Shown here: positions 34,754-43,668 of the stretch, one piece after another
How the letters are laid out: every line of letters starts with the position of its first letter
How positions within the stretch are numbered: position 1 is the stretch's first letter
Source: Pseudomonas sp. PD9R
GTDB taxonomy: Bacteria; Pseudomonadota; Gammaproteobacteria; Pseudomonadales; Pseudomonadaceae
Reading direction: 5' to 3'
Assembly (NCBI RefSeq): GCF_019200975.1
Contig: NZ_JAHTMR010000019.1
Location: 31,898 to 95,897, forward strand
DNA length: 64,000 nt
Made by a program: the position numbers and the translations under genes
The notes under the pieces: generated by a model
Told to the model about the DNA's origin: nothing
What the model saw: the letters and a program-made list of their open reading frames with translations, nothing else
Database searches by the model: none

Positions 34754-35569
34754 TCAGCAGGCAATGAAAGACAACGGCAGATCGCGCACCTGCACCGGGA
34801 CCGGTGGCTGGTAGTGGTCGTCGCTGGTGAGTTCGTGAAGCAGTTCTTCACGCAGTTGGTGGAAGTCGAAACTGCTGCGCTGGCGCGGATGGGGCAGGGC
34901 AATGTCGACCACTTGCTTGATCCGCCCCGGACGCGGCTCCATCACCACCACGCGGTCGGCGAGGAAAATCGCTTCCTCGACATCGTGGGTCACCAGAATG
35001 GTGGTGATTTTTGCCCGTGCGCGAATTGCCAAAAGCTCGTCCTGCATCTGCTGGCGAGTCAGCGCGTCGAGGGCGCCGAAGGGTTCGTCCAGCAACAAAA
35101 TCCGTGGGCTGGCCACCAGGCCGCGAGCGATTGCCACCCGTTGTGCCATGCCGCCGGAGAGTTGGTGCGGATAGGCGCGGGTGAAGTCGCGCAGGCCCAC
35201 CAGCTCAATGAAATCATTGATGCGTTTGTGCTTTTGTTCAGCGCTCAAAGGCTCGTTGACCAGCCCCAAACCGATGTTGTCGGCCACGGTCAGCCAGGGG
35301 AACAAACGGTGTTCCTGAAAGACGATGCCGCGTTCGCCGCCGATGCCGCTGACAGCTTTGCCGTCGGCAGTGATCTGCCCGCGAAACTGCGTATCAAGGC
35401 CCACCAGCAACCGCAGCAAGGTGGACTTTCCGCAGCCGCTGGAACCGACAATCGCGACGAACTCACCTTCGGCGATGTCCAGGTTGAATTCGCGAATGGC
35501 CTCCAGTTCAAAGCCGTCGACGTCAAAAGATTTGCCTACATGGTTAAAGCTGACGATGGGTGCGTTCAT
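34754..35569 (-). CDS. atsC: sulfate-ester ABC transporter ATPase
   Basis: 271 residues. Walker A GSSGCGKST, Q-loop VFQEHRLFPW, signature LSGGMAQRVAIARGL, Walker B ILLLDEPFGALD and switch VTHDVEEAI are intact. It is of the SsuB/TauB nitrate-sulfonate-taurine class. The start overlaps the end of the permease gene by 4 bp, and atsA follows after 14 bp. Confidence 0.93.
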   Translation of the reverse strand: MNAPIVSFNHVGKSFDVDGFELEAIREFNLDIAEGEFVAIVGSSGCGKSTLLRLLVGLDTQFRGQITADGKAVSGIGGERGIVFQEHRLFPWLTVADNIGLGLVNEPLSAEQKHKRINDFIELVGLRDFTRAYPHQLSGGMAQRVAIARGLVASPRILLLDEPFGALDALTRQQMQDELLAIRARAKITTILVTHDVEEAIFLADRVVVMEPRPGRIKQVVDIALPHPRQRSSFDFHQLREELLHELTSDDHYQPPVPVQVRDLPLSFIAC

Positions 35570-37164
35570 GCGTGTCTCCAGCGGGTGGCGCGGATTTCCA
35601 GGCGTTGGCCAATGAGGTTGAGCAGGGCGCCAGTGAGGCCGACCAGCAACATGCCGGCCATGATCAGGTCCATGCGCAGCAGTTGTTGGGCACCGATCAT
35701 CTGGCTGCCGATGCCGCCGTTGGACGGCATGAAGTATTCAGCGCCGATGGTGCCGAGCCAGGCGTAGATCAGGCTCAACCTGAGCCCGGCAAAAATCCCC
35801 GGTGCAGCGCCCGGCAGTACCAGGCGAGTCAGGCGTTGGCGCAGATTCAGGCGCAGCACCCGCGCTGCTTCATTCAGTTGCGGCGAGAGGTTGGCGACAC
35901 TGCGTTGGGTGGCGATGAACAGCGGGAAAAATGCGGCGAGCGCGACGAACACCCACTTGGCCAGTTCACCCAACCCGAACCACGCGGTGAGCAACGGCAC
36001 CCAGGCGAAAATCGCGATCTGCCGGATGGCGGCGAGGGTCGGGCCTAAAACCCGCTCACTGGTGCGCGACAGCCCCAGCAACAAGCCCAGCGTAAATCCG
36101 AGACCGCCGCCCAGCAGGAGCCCACCGAGGGTGCGGCCCAGACTCAAAGCCATTCCGCCGATCAACGTGCCGTCGAGCAAGCCGTTCCACGTGGTGTCCA
36201 GCACTGCCAACGGGCTGACCAATATGTTGGCGTCCACCCATTGCTGATTGCTCGCCAATTGCCACAACAGCAGCAACGCCAGCGGCAGCAGCCAGGGTTG
36301 CAGGCGCTGCCAGCCTTGATACCTCGGGCCACGACGGATTTCGGCGGTGGCGGGGTGCGGCCAGTGCACCAGTTTTTTGTCCAGCAGGCCGATGCCGCGA
36401 TCCATTGCCACGCCTATCACGCCGATCACCACAATGCACACGAACACGATGTCGAGCATGAACAGCTGACGTGCCCAAACCATCAGGTAGCCGATGCCTT
36501 CACTGGAGGCGAGCAGCTCAACGGCGAGCAGCGAGGTCCAACCGGCGGCCAGCGCCAGGCGAACGCCGGCCATGAACGCCGGCAATGCAGCGGGCAGCAC
36601 CAGTCGGCGAATCAGCAGCCGTGGGGGCAGGCGCAACACCGCAGCGGCTTCGCGCAGTTTCGGTTGGGCATCGCGCACGCCAACAAGTGTATGGAGGGTT
36701 ACCGGCACCACAATGGCCTTGATCAACACCACCAGTTTCAACACTTCGCCGATGCCAAAAAACACCATGAACAAAGGTATCCACGCCAGCGTCGGGACTT
36801 GCGACAACCCGGCGAATGTCGGGAACACCAGGCGTTCGAGCGGGCGGCTGAAACCCAGTGCTGCACCCAACACCGCCCCCGCAGTGATCCCCGCGAGCAG
36901 GCCCCAGAACAGCCGTTGCAGGCTGATCCACAAATGGCTCCACAACTCGCCGTGGGCCAACTCCACTGCGCTGGTCCAGACCAGCGATGGCGCCGGCAGG
37001 ATTTGTTCACTCATCCAGTGATTGCGGCTGGCGAGCCACCACAGGGCAAACAGACTGAGGGGCAGCAGCCAGGGCAACAGCCGCTGGCTCAGCGTCGGCC
37101 ATAGATGCCGACCGTTGAGCGGCGGCGCAGCCAGCGGCAGGCTGAGCAGGGAAACACGGGCCAT
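35566..37164 (-). CDS. atsB: sulfate-ester ABC transporter permease, two fused permease domains
   Basis: 532 residues, about twice the size of SsuC. Two copies of a six-helix permease are joined: the first EAA loop is KLREAAAVLRLPPRLLIRRL and the second is LNEAARVLRLNLRQRLTRL. A polar linker near residues 260-285 (HWPHPATAEIRRGP) joins them. The fusion gives a complete channel in one chain for AtsC. First gene of the minus-strand operon atsB-atsC-atsA. A REP pair lies just upstream. Confidence 0.92.
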   Translation of the reverse strand: MARVSLLSLPLAAPPLNGRHLWPTLSQRLLPWLLPLSLFALWWLASRNHWMSEQILPAPSLVWTSAVELAHGELWSHLWISLQRLFWGLLAGITAGAVLGAALGFSRPLERLVFPTFAGLSQVPTLAWIPLFMVFFGIGEVLKLVVLIKAIVVPVTLHTLVGVRDAQPKLREAAAVLRLPPRLLIRRLVLPAALPAFMAGVRLALAAGWTSLLAVELLASSEGIGYLMVWARQLFMLDIVFVCIVVIGVIGVAMDRGIGLLDKKLVHWPHPATAEIRRGPRYQGWQRLQPWLLPLALLLLWQLASNQQWVDANILVSPLAVLDTTWNGLLDGTLIGGMALSLGRTLGGLLLGGGLGFTLGLLLGLSRTSERVLGPTLAAIRQIAIFAWVPLLTAWFGLGELAKWVFVALAAFFPLFIATQRSVANLSPQLNEAARVLRLNLRQRLTRLVLPGAAPGIFAGLRLSLIYAWLGTIGAEYFMPSNGGIGSQMIGAQQLLRMDLIMAGMLLVGLTGALLNLIGQRLEIRATRWRHA

Positions 37165-37189
37165 AAGGTGACCTCCGTTGTTTTACCTC

Positions 37190-37282
37190 CTGTAGGAGCG
37201 AGGCTTGCCCGCGAAGGCGATGTGGCAGTCAAATCAGTGTTGAATGTGATGGCCTATTCGCGGGCAAGCCTCGCTCCTACAG
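37190..37282. repeat. REP pair, family B
   Basis: Inverted family B pair between the divergent atsB and atsR genes, close to the atsB start. Confidence 0.92.
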
Positions 37283-37550
37283 AGATATTGATATATGCAC
37301 AATTGATCTATAAATAATTAAATAAATACTAATAAGAGATAAGCGAGACCATTTAAGGCCTCCAGCCAATACGCATCCAATGCATTCGAAGAATATTTTC
37401 GATGCTGGCTATGCATACCGCCCCAAGAGGTCCGGACTGACTGGTTTAGATCTAAAAGATATAAAAATGTGAATTTATAGTATTTAAACAATGGTCAACA
37501 ATCGGCCTACTTTCTGCTCCTCAACGCCGTCGCCTTCAGGAGCCGCACCC
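37283..37550. promoter_or_regulatory. AT-rich control region between atsB and atsR
   Basis: Very AT-rich for this chromosome (about 37300-37350). Two copies of the palindrome ATGCAT lie at 37380-37385 and 37411-37416. The region should hold the atsR promoter and perhaps that of atsBCA. Candidates for binding are CysB and the LysR protein encoded downstream. Confidence 0.5.
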
Positions 37551-38564
37551 ATGAGCATTCCCTTCAAACGCGTCATCAGCTTGTTCGCCGCCCCGGCCCT
37601 GGCGGGGTTACTGGCGTTCAGCGCCCACGCCGCTGATCTCACGGAAATCCGCATCGCCGTGCCCGACCTCAGTGCCGGCACTCAACACAGCGGGGGCGGT
37701 GTGGTGGACGTACTTCGTGATCAACAGATCTATGAAAAGGCCTTCGCCGATCAAGGCATCAAGATTCAGTGGAATTTCTTCAAAGGTGCGGGGCCGGTGA
37801 TCAATGAGGCTTTCGCCAACGGTCAGGTTGACCTGGCGTACCTCGGCGACCTCGCGGCGATCATCGGCAAATCCAATGGCCTGGATACGCGAGTGCTGAG
37901 TGCCTCGGCGCGTGGAGTGAAGCATTACCTGGGCGTGGTGCCGGGCTCAGGGATCAAGACGCTGCAAGACCTCAAAGGCAAGCGCGTGGCGATCTTTCGC
38001 GGCACCGCCAGTCAGTTGTCTTTCGACGCGGCGCTGGCCAGTCAGGGGTTGAGCGAGAAGGATCTGAAGGTCATCAACCTGGACTTCAGCGGCGCTGTTG
38101 CGGCGCTCGCGGCCAAGCAGATCGATGCCTCGTGGGGCGGCTCCACATTGACGGCGTTACAAGCCAAAGGGCTGGCCGAGTTACCGTTGAACACCAAGGA
38201 TCTGAACGGCGCGGGCAGTGTTCAGGCCGTATTGGTGGGCAATGGCAAGTTTGTCGACGAGCACCCGGAGGTCGTGGCGAAACTGCTGAAGGCCCAGCAG
38301 CAAGCGGTGCAGTGGCTGACTCAGGACGGCAACAAGGATGCCTATATTCAGCTGGTGTCGGGGCTGGCGAGTTATCCGCCGGTGATCCTTACCCAGGATT
38401 TGAAGGATCAGAAATTGAGCGAGGTGTTCCCATCGACACTGGACCCGGTGTTCCTCGGCAAATTGCAGGACGCGGTGGACCTGGCTTCGCAGCAGAAGCT
38501 GATACGCAAGCCGTTCAAGGTGAGCGATTGGGTGGCACCTGAACTGGCTGCGGCAAAGCTCTAA
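37551..38564 (+). CDS. atsR: sulfate-ester/sulfonate ABC substrate-binding protein
   Basis: 337 residues with a signal peptide ending AHAAD (about residue 27). The mature protein is SsuA/TauA-like: EIRIAVPDLSAGT, FKGAGPVINEAFANGQVDL and YLGDLAAIIGKSNG. It brings sulfate esters to AtsB-AtsC. The ATG at 37551 follows AGGAGCCGC; a start at 37491 would add residues before the signal peptide and is rejected. Confidence 0.92.
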   Translation: MSIPFKRVISLFAAPALAGLLAFSAHAADLTEIRIAVPDLSAGTQHSGGGVVDVLRDQQIYEKAFADQGIKIQWNFFKGAGPVINEAFANGQVDLAYLGDLAAIIGKSNGLDTRVLSASARGVKHYLGVVPGSGIKTLQDLKGKRVAIFRGTASQLSFDAALASQGLSEKDLKVINLDFSGAVAALAAKQIDASWGGSTLTALQAKGLAELPLNTKDLNGAGSVQAVLVGNGKFVDEHPEVVAKLLKAQQQAVQWLTQDGNKDAYIQLVSGLASYPPVILTQDLKDQKLSEVFPSTLDPVFLGKLQDAVDLASQQKLIRKPFKVSDWVAPELAAAKL

Positions 38565-38570
38565 AACCTT

Positions 38571-38638
38571 AAAAGATCGCAGCCTTCGGCAGCTCCTACA
38601 TTGATCCCTGTAGGAGCTGCCGGAGGCTGCGATCTTTT
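38571..38638. repeat. REP pair, family A
   Basis: Inverted family A pair between convergent atsR and the LysR gene. Confidence 0.92.
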
Positions 38639-38643
38639 GATCT

Positions 38644-39564
38644 TCAAATGGCTACAGCGACCTGCTGAGTATCCACCGCCACCAACGTCTCAATCATCTC
38701 CCGCGCCGCCGGCGACAAACGAAACCCGGTACGACTCACGATCCCGCACCGCGCATTCATGCTCTCGATGTTCTGCGGCAGGTTGCGCCAGTGCAGCAAC
38801 GCCAGCGAACCCTTGGCGATGTCCTCGACAAACGCCTCTTCCGTGCCCACGCCAATGGCGTTCGATTGCAACACGATTTTCACCAGCGCCGGGAAATGCT
38901 CGGTCTCGATGGTCGGGGAAAAATCCATCCGCCCACTGAGGTTCGCCAGCAGTTTGCGAATGCCTGGCGGAATCAGCGTGGTCGCCAACGGATAGTCGAA
39001 CATGTCGTTGGTCGACAAGCTTTCCTTGGCCAGCAGCGGATGCCCCGGGCGGCAGAAAAACACCCCGCGTTTGGGGGTCAGGGCCTGGGTCTGGAAGTTC
39101 GGGTCGGCTTCGAAATGACGGATGTCGGCGATGAAGAACTCGATTTCTTCGCGGCTCAGCGCACGGCTGAGATTTTCCCAGTTATCCACTTGAAAACAGG
39201 TGCGCACTTTGGGGTGCGCATTAATGAATTGCGCCACCGCGTCCGGCACCAGTTTTACGGCCGGGGCCGGGCCGCAACCGAAGCGCAATTCGCCGGCATC
39301 GAGCTTGGTCATCTGAGTCACTTCGGCGCTCAACAGTGCCGCGCCTTGCACCAGCGTGAGGGCGTGTTGCAGCACCACCTGGCCTTCGGGCGTGGGCCGC
39401 AAGTCCTTGTTGCCACGGTCCACCAGTACGCAGCCGAACTCTTGCTCAAGGCCCTGGATACTGCGGCTGAAGGCCGGCTGTGTGATGCCCATGGCGTCTG
39501 CCGCACGGACAAAACTGCGGTGTTCATTGAGGGCGATGAAGTAGCGTAACTGGCGAAGATCCAT
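38644..39564 (-). CDS. LysR-family regulator of the ats locus
   Basis: 306 residues. N-terminal winged helix MDLRQLRYFIALNEHRSFV and AFSRSIQGLEQEFGCVLVDR; effector domain from about 90 (LRFGCGPAPAVKLVPDAVAQ). The ATG at 39564 begins the conserved DLRQLR start; five codons upstream is the alternative. It is divergent from the dioxygenase gene across 183 bp, so that gene and perhaps atsR are its targets. It is clearly similar to the LysR protein at 42558-43502. Confidence 0.9.
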   Translation of the reverse strand: MDLRQLRYFIALNEHRSFVRAADAMGITQPAFSRSIQGLEQEFGCVLVDRGNKDLRPTPEGQVVLQHALTLVQGAALLSAEVTQMTKLDAGELRFGCGPAPAVKLVPDAVAQFINAHPKVRTCFQVDNWENLSRALSREEIEFFIADIRHFEADPNFQTQALTPKRGVFFCRPGHPLLAKESLSTNDMFDYPLATTLIPPGIRKLLANLSGRMDFSPTIETEHFPALVKIVLQSNAIGVGTEEAFVEDIAKGSLALLHWRNLPQNIESMNARCGIVSRTGFRLSPAAREMIETLVAVDTQQVAVAI

Positions 39565-39747
39565 ATGCTTTTCCGGCATCCTAAAAATAGCTCGAAGGCA
39601 TTTGCGACGAGGGTTGATTGAGGTTTTAAATGCAAGCTCTTATTCCGTCAACGAAGCATGTGAATATCTATTAGATCTAAAGTGAATATAGATAGAGCGT
39701 TGTTTCGCTGCCGCTCAACCGTCAGCAGTCCGATCGAGGGTCTACCC

Positions 39748-40668
39748 ATGAGCAATGCCGCTTTAGCTGTAAAACCCGCTGTTCACGCGCTGGAAATCCA
39801 TCCGGTGGCCGGCCGGATTGGCGCCGAGATTCGTGGCGTGCAACTTTCCGGTGAATTGGACGCCGCTACCGTCGAAGCAATCCAGCAGGCGCTGGTGCAG
39901 TACAAAGTGATCTTCTTCCGCGAGCAGACTCATCTCGACGATCAGCGTCAGGAAGCTTTCGCCCATTTGCTCGGCGAACCGGTGGCGCACCCGACCGTGC
40001 CGTCCCGTGAAGGCACTCGATACCTGCTGGAACTGGACGGCGCTGAAGGCCAGCGCGCGAACTCCTGGCACACCGACGTGACGTTTGTTGAGGCCTACCC
40101 GAAAGCCTCGATCCTGCGCTCGGTGGTTGCGCCCGCCTTCGGTGGCGACACCCTGTGGGCCAACACCGCAACCGCCTACAACGAACTGGCGCCAGAGTTG
40201 CGCGAGCTGGCGGACAAACTCGTGGCCGTGCACAGCAACGAGTACGACTACGCCGGTGCCAAGCCTGACGTGTCGGCGGAGAAGCTCGAACGCTACCGCA
40301 AAATCTTCACCTCGACCGTTTACGAGACCGAACACCCGGTGGTTCGCGTGCACCCGATCAGCGGTGAAAAAAGCTTGCTGCTGGGGCATTTCGTCAAGCG
40401 CATCAAGGGTTATTCACAGGGCGATTCGGCGCACTTGTTCGGCCTGTTGCAAAGCCATGTCATTCGCCAGGAAAACACCGTGCGCTGGCGCTGGAAGGCC
40501 GGTGATGTGGCGATCTGGGATAACCGCTCTACCCAGCACTACGCGGTGGATGACTATGGAACCCAGGACCGTGTGGTGCGACGCGTGACGCTCAAGGGTG
40601 AGGTGCCAGTCGGGGTGGCGGGGCAGCGCAGTCAGACGGTGAAGGGGCCGGATATCGGCGGCGTCTGA
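39748..40668 (+). CDS. atsK: alpha-ketoglutarate-dependent alkyl sulfatase (TauD family)
   Basis: 306 residues. Non-haem iron dioxygenase that cleaves alkyl sulfate esters oxidatively to an aldehyde and sulfate. The iron triad is visible: His108 and Asp110 in WHTDVTF and His264 in TQHYAVDDYG; from memory the crystallised P. putida AtsK uses the same numbers. RRVTLKG holds the 2-oxoglutarate Arg. The ATG at 39748 follows CGAGGGTC. TauD-like specificity for taurine cannot be excluded, but the ats context favours AtsK. Confidence 0.9.
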   Translation: MSNAALAVKPAVHALEIHPVAGRIGAEIRGVQLSGELDAATVEAIQQALVQYKVIFFREQTHLDDQRQEAFAHLLGEPVAHPTVPSREGTRYLLELDGAEGQRANSWHTDVTFVEAYPKASILRSVVAPAFGGDTLWANTATAYNELAPELRELADKLVAVHSNEYDYAGAKPDVSAEKLERYRKIFTSTVYETEHPVVRVHPISGEKSLLLGHFVKRIKGYSQGDSAHLFGLLQSHVIRQENTVRWRWKAGDVAIWDNRSTQHYAVDDYGTQDRVVRRVTLKGEVPVGVAGQRSQTVKGPDIGGV

Positions 40669-40677
40669 TCTGACGCT

Positions 40678-40744
40678 TTCGCGGGCAAGCCTCGCTCCTA
40701 CAGGTTTTGTGCGTGACCTGTAGGAGCGAGGCTTGCCCGCGAAG
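40678..40744. repeat. REP pair, family B
   Basis: Compact inverted family B pair between convergent atsK and the second sulfatase gene. Confidence 0.92.
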
Positions 40745-40751
40745 CTTTTTG

Positions 40752-42377
40752 CTACCAAACGCCGATCTGCACCATTTTCTCGGTCTCCGGCTCGCCATAA
40801 CGAAACCGCTGCCCACGCCAATCAATCTCCTGATGGCTGATCGTCGTCCGCCGCTTCAACCCGCGCACCCACTCAAACAAATACCCCGCATGCGCTTCGC
40901 GAACCAACGCGTAGGCCGGGTCCGCGCCCAAATCCCGCAATTCCTGCGGATCATTCAGCAGGTCGAACAGCTGTGGCCGAAAACCGTCGTACGCCAGGTA
41001 TTTCCAGCGCTCGCTGCGCACCATGGTCATGCGGCAACGGTCGATGGGTTGTTGCAGGCGCTCCCGCGCCGGCGCTTGAAAAGCGTAGTCGTATTCACTG
41101 ATCGCAAAACGGCGCCAGTCGGTTTTTACACCGTGCAGCAGCGCAATCAGCGAGCGCCCTTCAAGCCGATGCTCAGCGCTTGGCAGCCCCAGCGCTTCAA
41201 GGAACGTTGGCAATGCGTCGATGGTTTCCACCAGTCGCTCATCCACCGAGCCACGTGTGATATCCGCTACCGGGCGCGGGTCGCGAACGATCAGCGGAAT
41301 ACCCACCGATTGCTCCAACAGGAACTCTTTTTCCCCCAGGTAATGGTCGCCAAGGAAGTCGCCGTGGTCGCTGGTAAACACGATCAGGGTGTCGTCCCAA
41401 CGCCCGCTGCTTTGCAGAAAATCGAACAGCCGCCCGAGCTGGTCATCGACCTGTTTGATCAGGCCCATGTACGTCGGAATCACGTTCAAGCGCACTTCAT
41501 CCCTGGAGAAATTCAGGCTTTCTTCGTGCTGGCGGAACGCGTTGTACACCGGGTGATCGCTGGCCTCGCCGACGGCCGCGCGCACCGGTTCGATCACCTG
41601 TTCTGCGCCATACAGCGCGTGATACGGCGCCGGCGCGATATAGGGCCAGTGCGGTTTGATGTACGACAGGTGCAGGCACCACGGCTGCTCGCCCTGTTCG
41701 GCAATGAAGTCGAGGGCGCGGTCGGTGGTGTAGACGGTTTCCGAATGCTGTTCGGGGATGCGCGCCGGAAAATGGGCGTTGCGCATTTTCCAGCCGCTGA
41801 GGATTTCGCCCTGTTCACCTTCGGCAGCATTGCCCCAGTCGTGCCAGGGATTACGGCCTTCGAAGCCGAGGCTCCGCAGGTAATGGGTGTAGGGCGCGGA
41901 TTCGCGTTTTTCATCGAACAATGGGGCGTCGGGGAAGATGCCGTCATGGCGAAAGTACGGTTCGAAACCAGCTTCATTCAACGCCAATGCCTGATCGCTG
42001 AGCGGGTCGATAGCCAGTCGTTGCAAGGCGTCGAGATTCGGCGTGGCGTGGGTCTTGCCCACCAGCGCTGTGCGAATGCCATGGGGCCGCAGGTAGTCGC
42101 CGATGGTCAATTCCTCCAGCGGCAACGGCACGGCGTTCCAGGTGACTTGATGACTGCTGACGTAACGTCCGGTGTAGGCCGACATCCGCGAGGGGCCGCA
42201 GATTGTACCTTGGGTGTAGGCGCGGCTGAAACGGACCCCAGCGGCGGCCAGGCGATCAATGTTGGGGGTGTGCAAGTGCGGGTGGCCGTAGCACGACAGG
42301 TAATCGCGGCGCAGTTGATCGCACATGATGTACAGCACATTGCGCACGGGGTTTTCAGGGTTGGGCATGGGGTTCAC
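40752..42377 (-). CDS. second sulfatase-family hydrolase
   Basis: 541 residues from a GTG; an ATG three codons in (42368) is equally possible. No signal peptide. The motif TICGPSRMSAYTG has the C-x-P-S-R core for formylglycine, here at Cys60. Metal ligands are in LYIMCDQLRRD and VFTSDHGDFLGDH. It differs from AtsA in length and loops and resembles choline-sulfatase and phosphonate monoester hydrolase groups, so a phospho- or sulfo-ester substrate is possible. Context supports a sulfate ester. Confidence 0.85.
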   Translation of the reverse strand: MNPMPNPENPVRNVLYIMCDQLRRDYLSCYGHPHLHTPNIDRLAAAGVRFSRAYTQGTICGPSRMSAYTGRYVSSHQVTWNAVPLPLEELTIGDYLRPHGIRTALVGKTHATPNLDALQRLAIDPLSDQALALNEAGFEPYFRHDGIFPDAPLFDEKRESAPYTHYLRSLGFEGRNPWHDWGNAAEGEQGEILSGWKMRNAHFPARIPEQHSETVYTTDRALDFIAEQGEQPWCLHLSYIKPHWPYIAPAPYHALYGAEQVIEPVRAAVGEASDHPVYNAFRQHEESLNFSRDEVRLNVIPTYMGLIKQVDDQLGRLFDFLQSSGRWDDTLIVFTSDHGDFLGDHYLGEKEFLLEQSVGIPLIVRDPRPVADITRGSVDERLVETIDALPTFLEALGLPSAEHRLEGRSLIALLHGVKTDWRRFAISEYDYAFQAPARERLQQPIDRCRMTMVRSERWKYLAYDGFRPQLFDLLNDPQELRDLGADPAYALVREAHAGYLFEWVRGLKRRTTISHQEIDWRGQRFRYGEPETEKMVQIGVW

Positions 42378-42481
42378 CGATCAGAAGACAGGCGAGGTTT
42401 TTCGCTGTTTGGAGGGTATGAGGCAAGTGCGTTTGGGGAATGGATTTTATGCAGGGGCTGCATCGGCGTTTGAGCCGAAGC

Positions 42482-42548
42482 TTTCGCTGGCAAGCCTCGC
42501 GCCTACAGGTTTTGTGCGTGACCTGTAGGAGCGAGGCTTGCCAGCGAT
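42482..42548. repeat. REP pair, family B
   Basis: Compact inverted family B pair with GCTGGCAAGC variant arms, between the second sulfatase and the second LysR gene. Confidence 0.9.
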
Positions 42549-42557
42549 GAGGTCGGA

Positions 42558-43502
42558 TCAGACAGCAAAATTGTCCAGCGAACATACCTCGTCATCCACC
42601 GCATCCACCTCCTTGATCTGCGCAATCATCGCCTCGGCCAGCGGTGACAACCGATACCCGGCGCGGCTGACAATCCCATAGCGGGTGTACAGCTCTTCCA
42701 GGTCATCCGCCAACCCCTCGATCCGCAAACACACCAGCTCGCCCTTGGCATGGTGCAGCGCATCCGAGTAAGCGCCGACGATGCCGATCGCATCCGAACG
42801 CATCACCACACTCAACAAGCTGTAGCTGTTTTCGCATTCCACATTGGGGGTGAAATCCGGCCGCCCGCTCAAGTCAACGATGACCTTGCGCAGGTTCGGC
42901 GGGCGGATGGTCACTGCCATCGGATAGCTCATCAATTCGGCGGCGCTGACGGTTTCGCGATCCGCCAAGGGATGTCCGGCGCGGCAGCAGAAATGCCATT
43001 TGCGCGGGCGCAGTCGTTGAGTCAGATAGTCCGGGTCGGCCTCGAACTGTCGGGTGTCGGCGACGAAAAATTCAAACTCTTCACTCAACAGCCGCTTGCT
43101 CAAGCTCTGCCAGTCATCCACCTGAAATTGCACACGTGCTTTCGGGTAACGCCCGATGAAGCTGCCGATGGCCCGCGGGATCAACCCTGCTGCAGGTGCC
43201 GGGCCGCAACCGAAGCGCAATTCGCCAGCCTCCAGGCCATTGAACTGACTGATTTCGTTGGCCATCTGCTGCGCACCGCTGACCAGCCGCCGCGCATGTT
43301 CGAGCAACACCTGGCCCTGTTTGGTCGGCGCCAGATCCTTGCGCCCGCGATCCACCAACTGACAACCGACGCTGTGTTCCAGCGCCTGAATGCTGCGGCT
43401 GAAGGCTGATTGCGACAGGTTCACCGCCATGGCACCCGCGACGAAGCTGCGCTGGTCGGCGAGGGCGATGAAGTGTCGGAGCTGGCGCAAATCGATATGC
43501 AT
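42558..43502 (-). CDS. LysR-family regulator, paralogue of 38644-39564
   Basis: 314 residues. HTH region DLRQLRHFIALADQRSFV and SQSAFSRSIQALEHSVGC; effector domain starts LRFGCGPAPAAGLIPRAIGS, nearly the same text as the first LysR protein. It is divergent from the TonB-dependent receptor gene across 166 bp and likely controls it, and may also act on the second sulfatase gene downstream on the same strand. Confidence 0.9.
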   Translation of the reverse strand: MHIDLRQLRHFIALADQRSFVAGAMAVNLSQSAFSRSIQALEHSVGCQLVDRGRKDLAPTKQGQVLLEHARRLVSGAQQMANEISQFNGLEAGELRFGCGPAPAAGLIPRAIGSFIGRYPKARVQFQVDDWQSLSKRLLSEEFEFFVADTRQFEADPDYLTQRLRPRKWHFCCRAGHPLADRETVSAAELMSYPMAVTIRPPNLRKVIVDLSGRPDFTPNVECENSYSLLSVVMRSDAIGIVGAYSDALHHAKGELVCLRIEGLADDLEELYTRYGIVSRAGYRLSPLAEAMIAQIKEVDAVDDEVCSLDNFAV

Positions 43503-43527
43503 TTTTCACATAAAAAATATCGGGGAA

Positions 43528-43544
43528 ATGCATTGGATATGCAT
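43528..43544. promoter_or_regulatory. tandem ATGCAT sites
   Basis: Two direct copies, ATGCATTGGAT then ATGCATTAGGT, 11 bp apart in the divergent region between the LysR gene and the receptor gene. One helical turn of spacing suits a LysR-type operator. The same hexamer occurs twice upstream of atsR. Confidence 0.4.
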
Positions 43545-43668
43545 TAGGTCGACTCCTTATAAAGGCTATCTCTTATGCAGTAAAAGTTTGTAAAAACATA
43601 AATAAATAACTTTAAAGAATATGCACTGCTGACTAGTCGCTGTGTGTTTTTTGACCAGGAGCCGCTTT

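Noticed and set aside
40707..42473. 588-codon plus-strand frame over the second sulfatase
   Set aside because: It begins in a REP element and lies fully antisense to a protein with an intact sulfatase motif and fold; it shows no family features.
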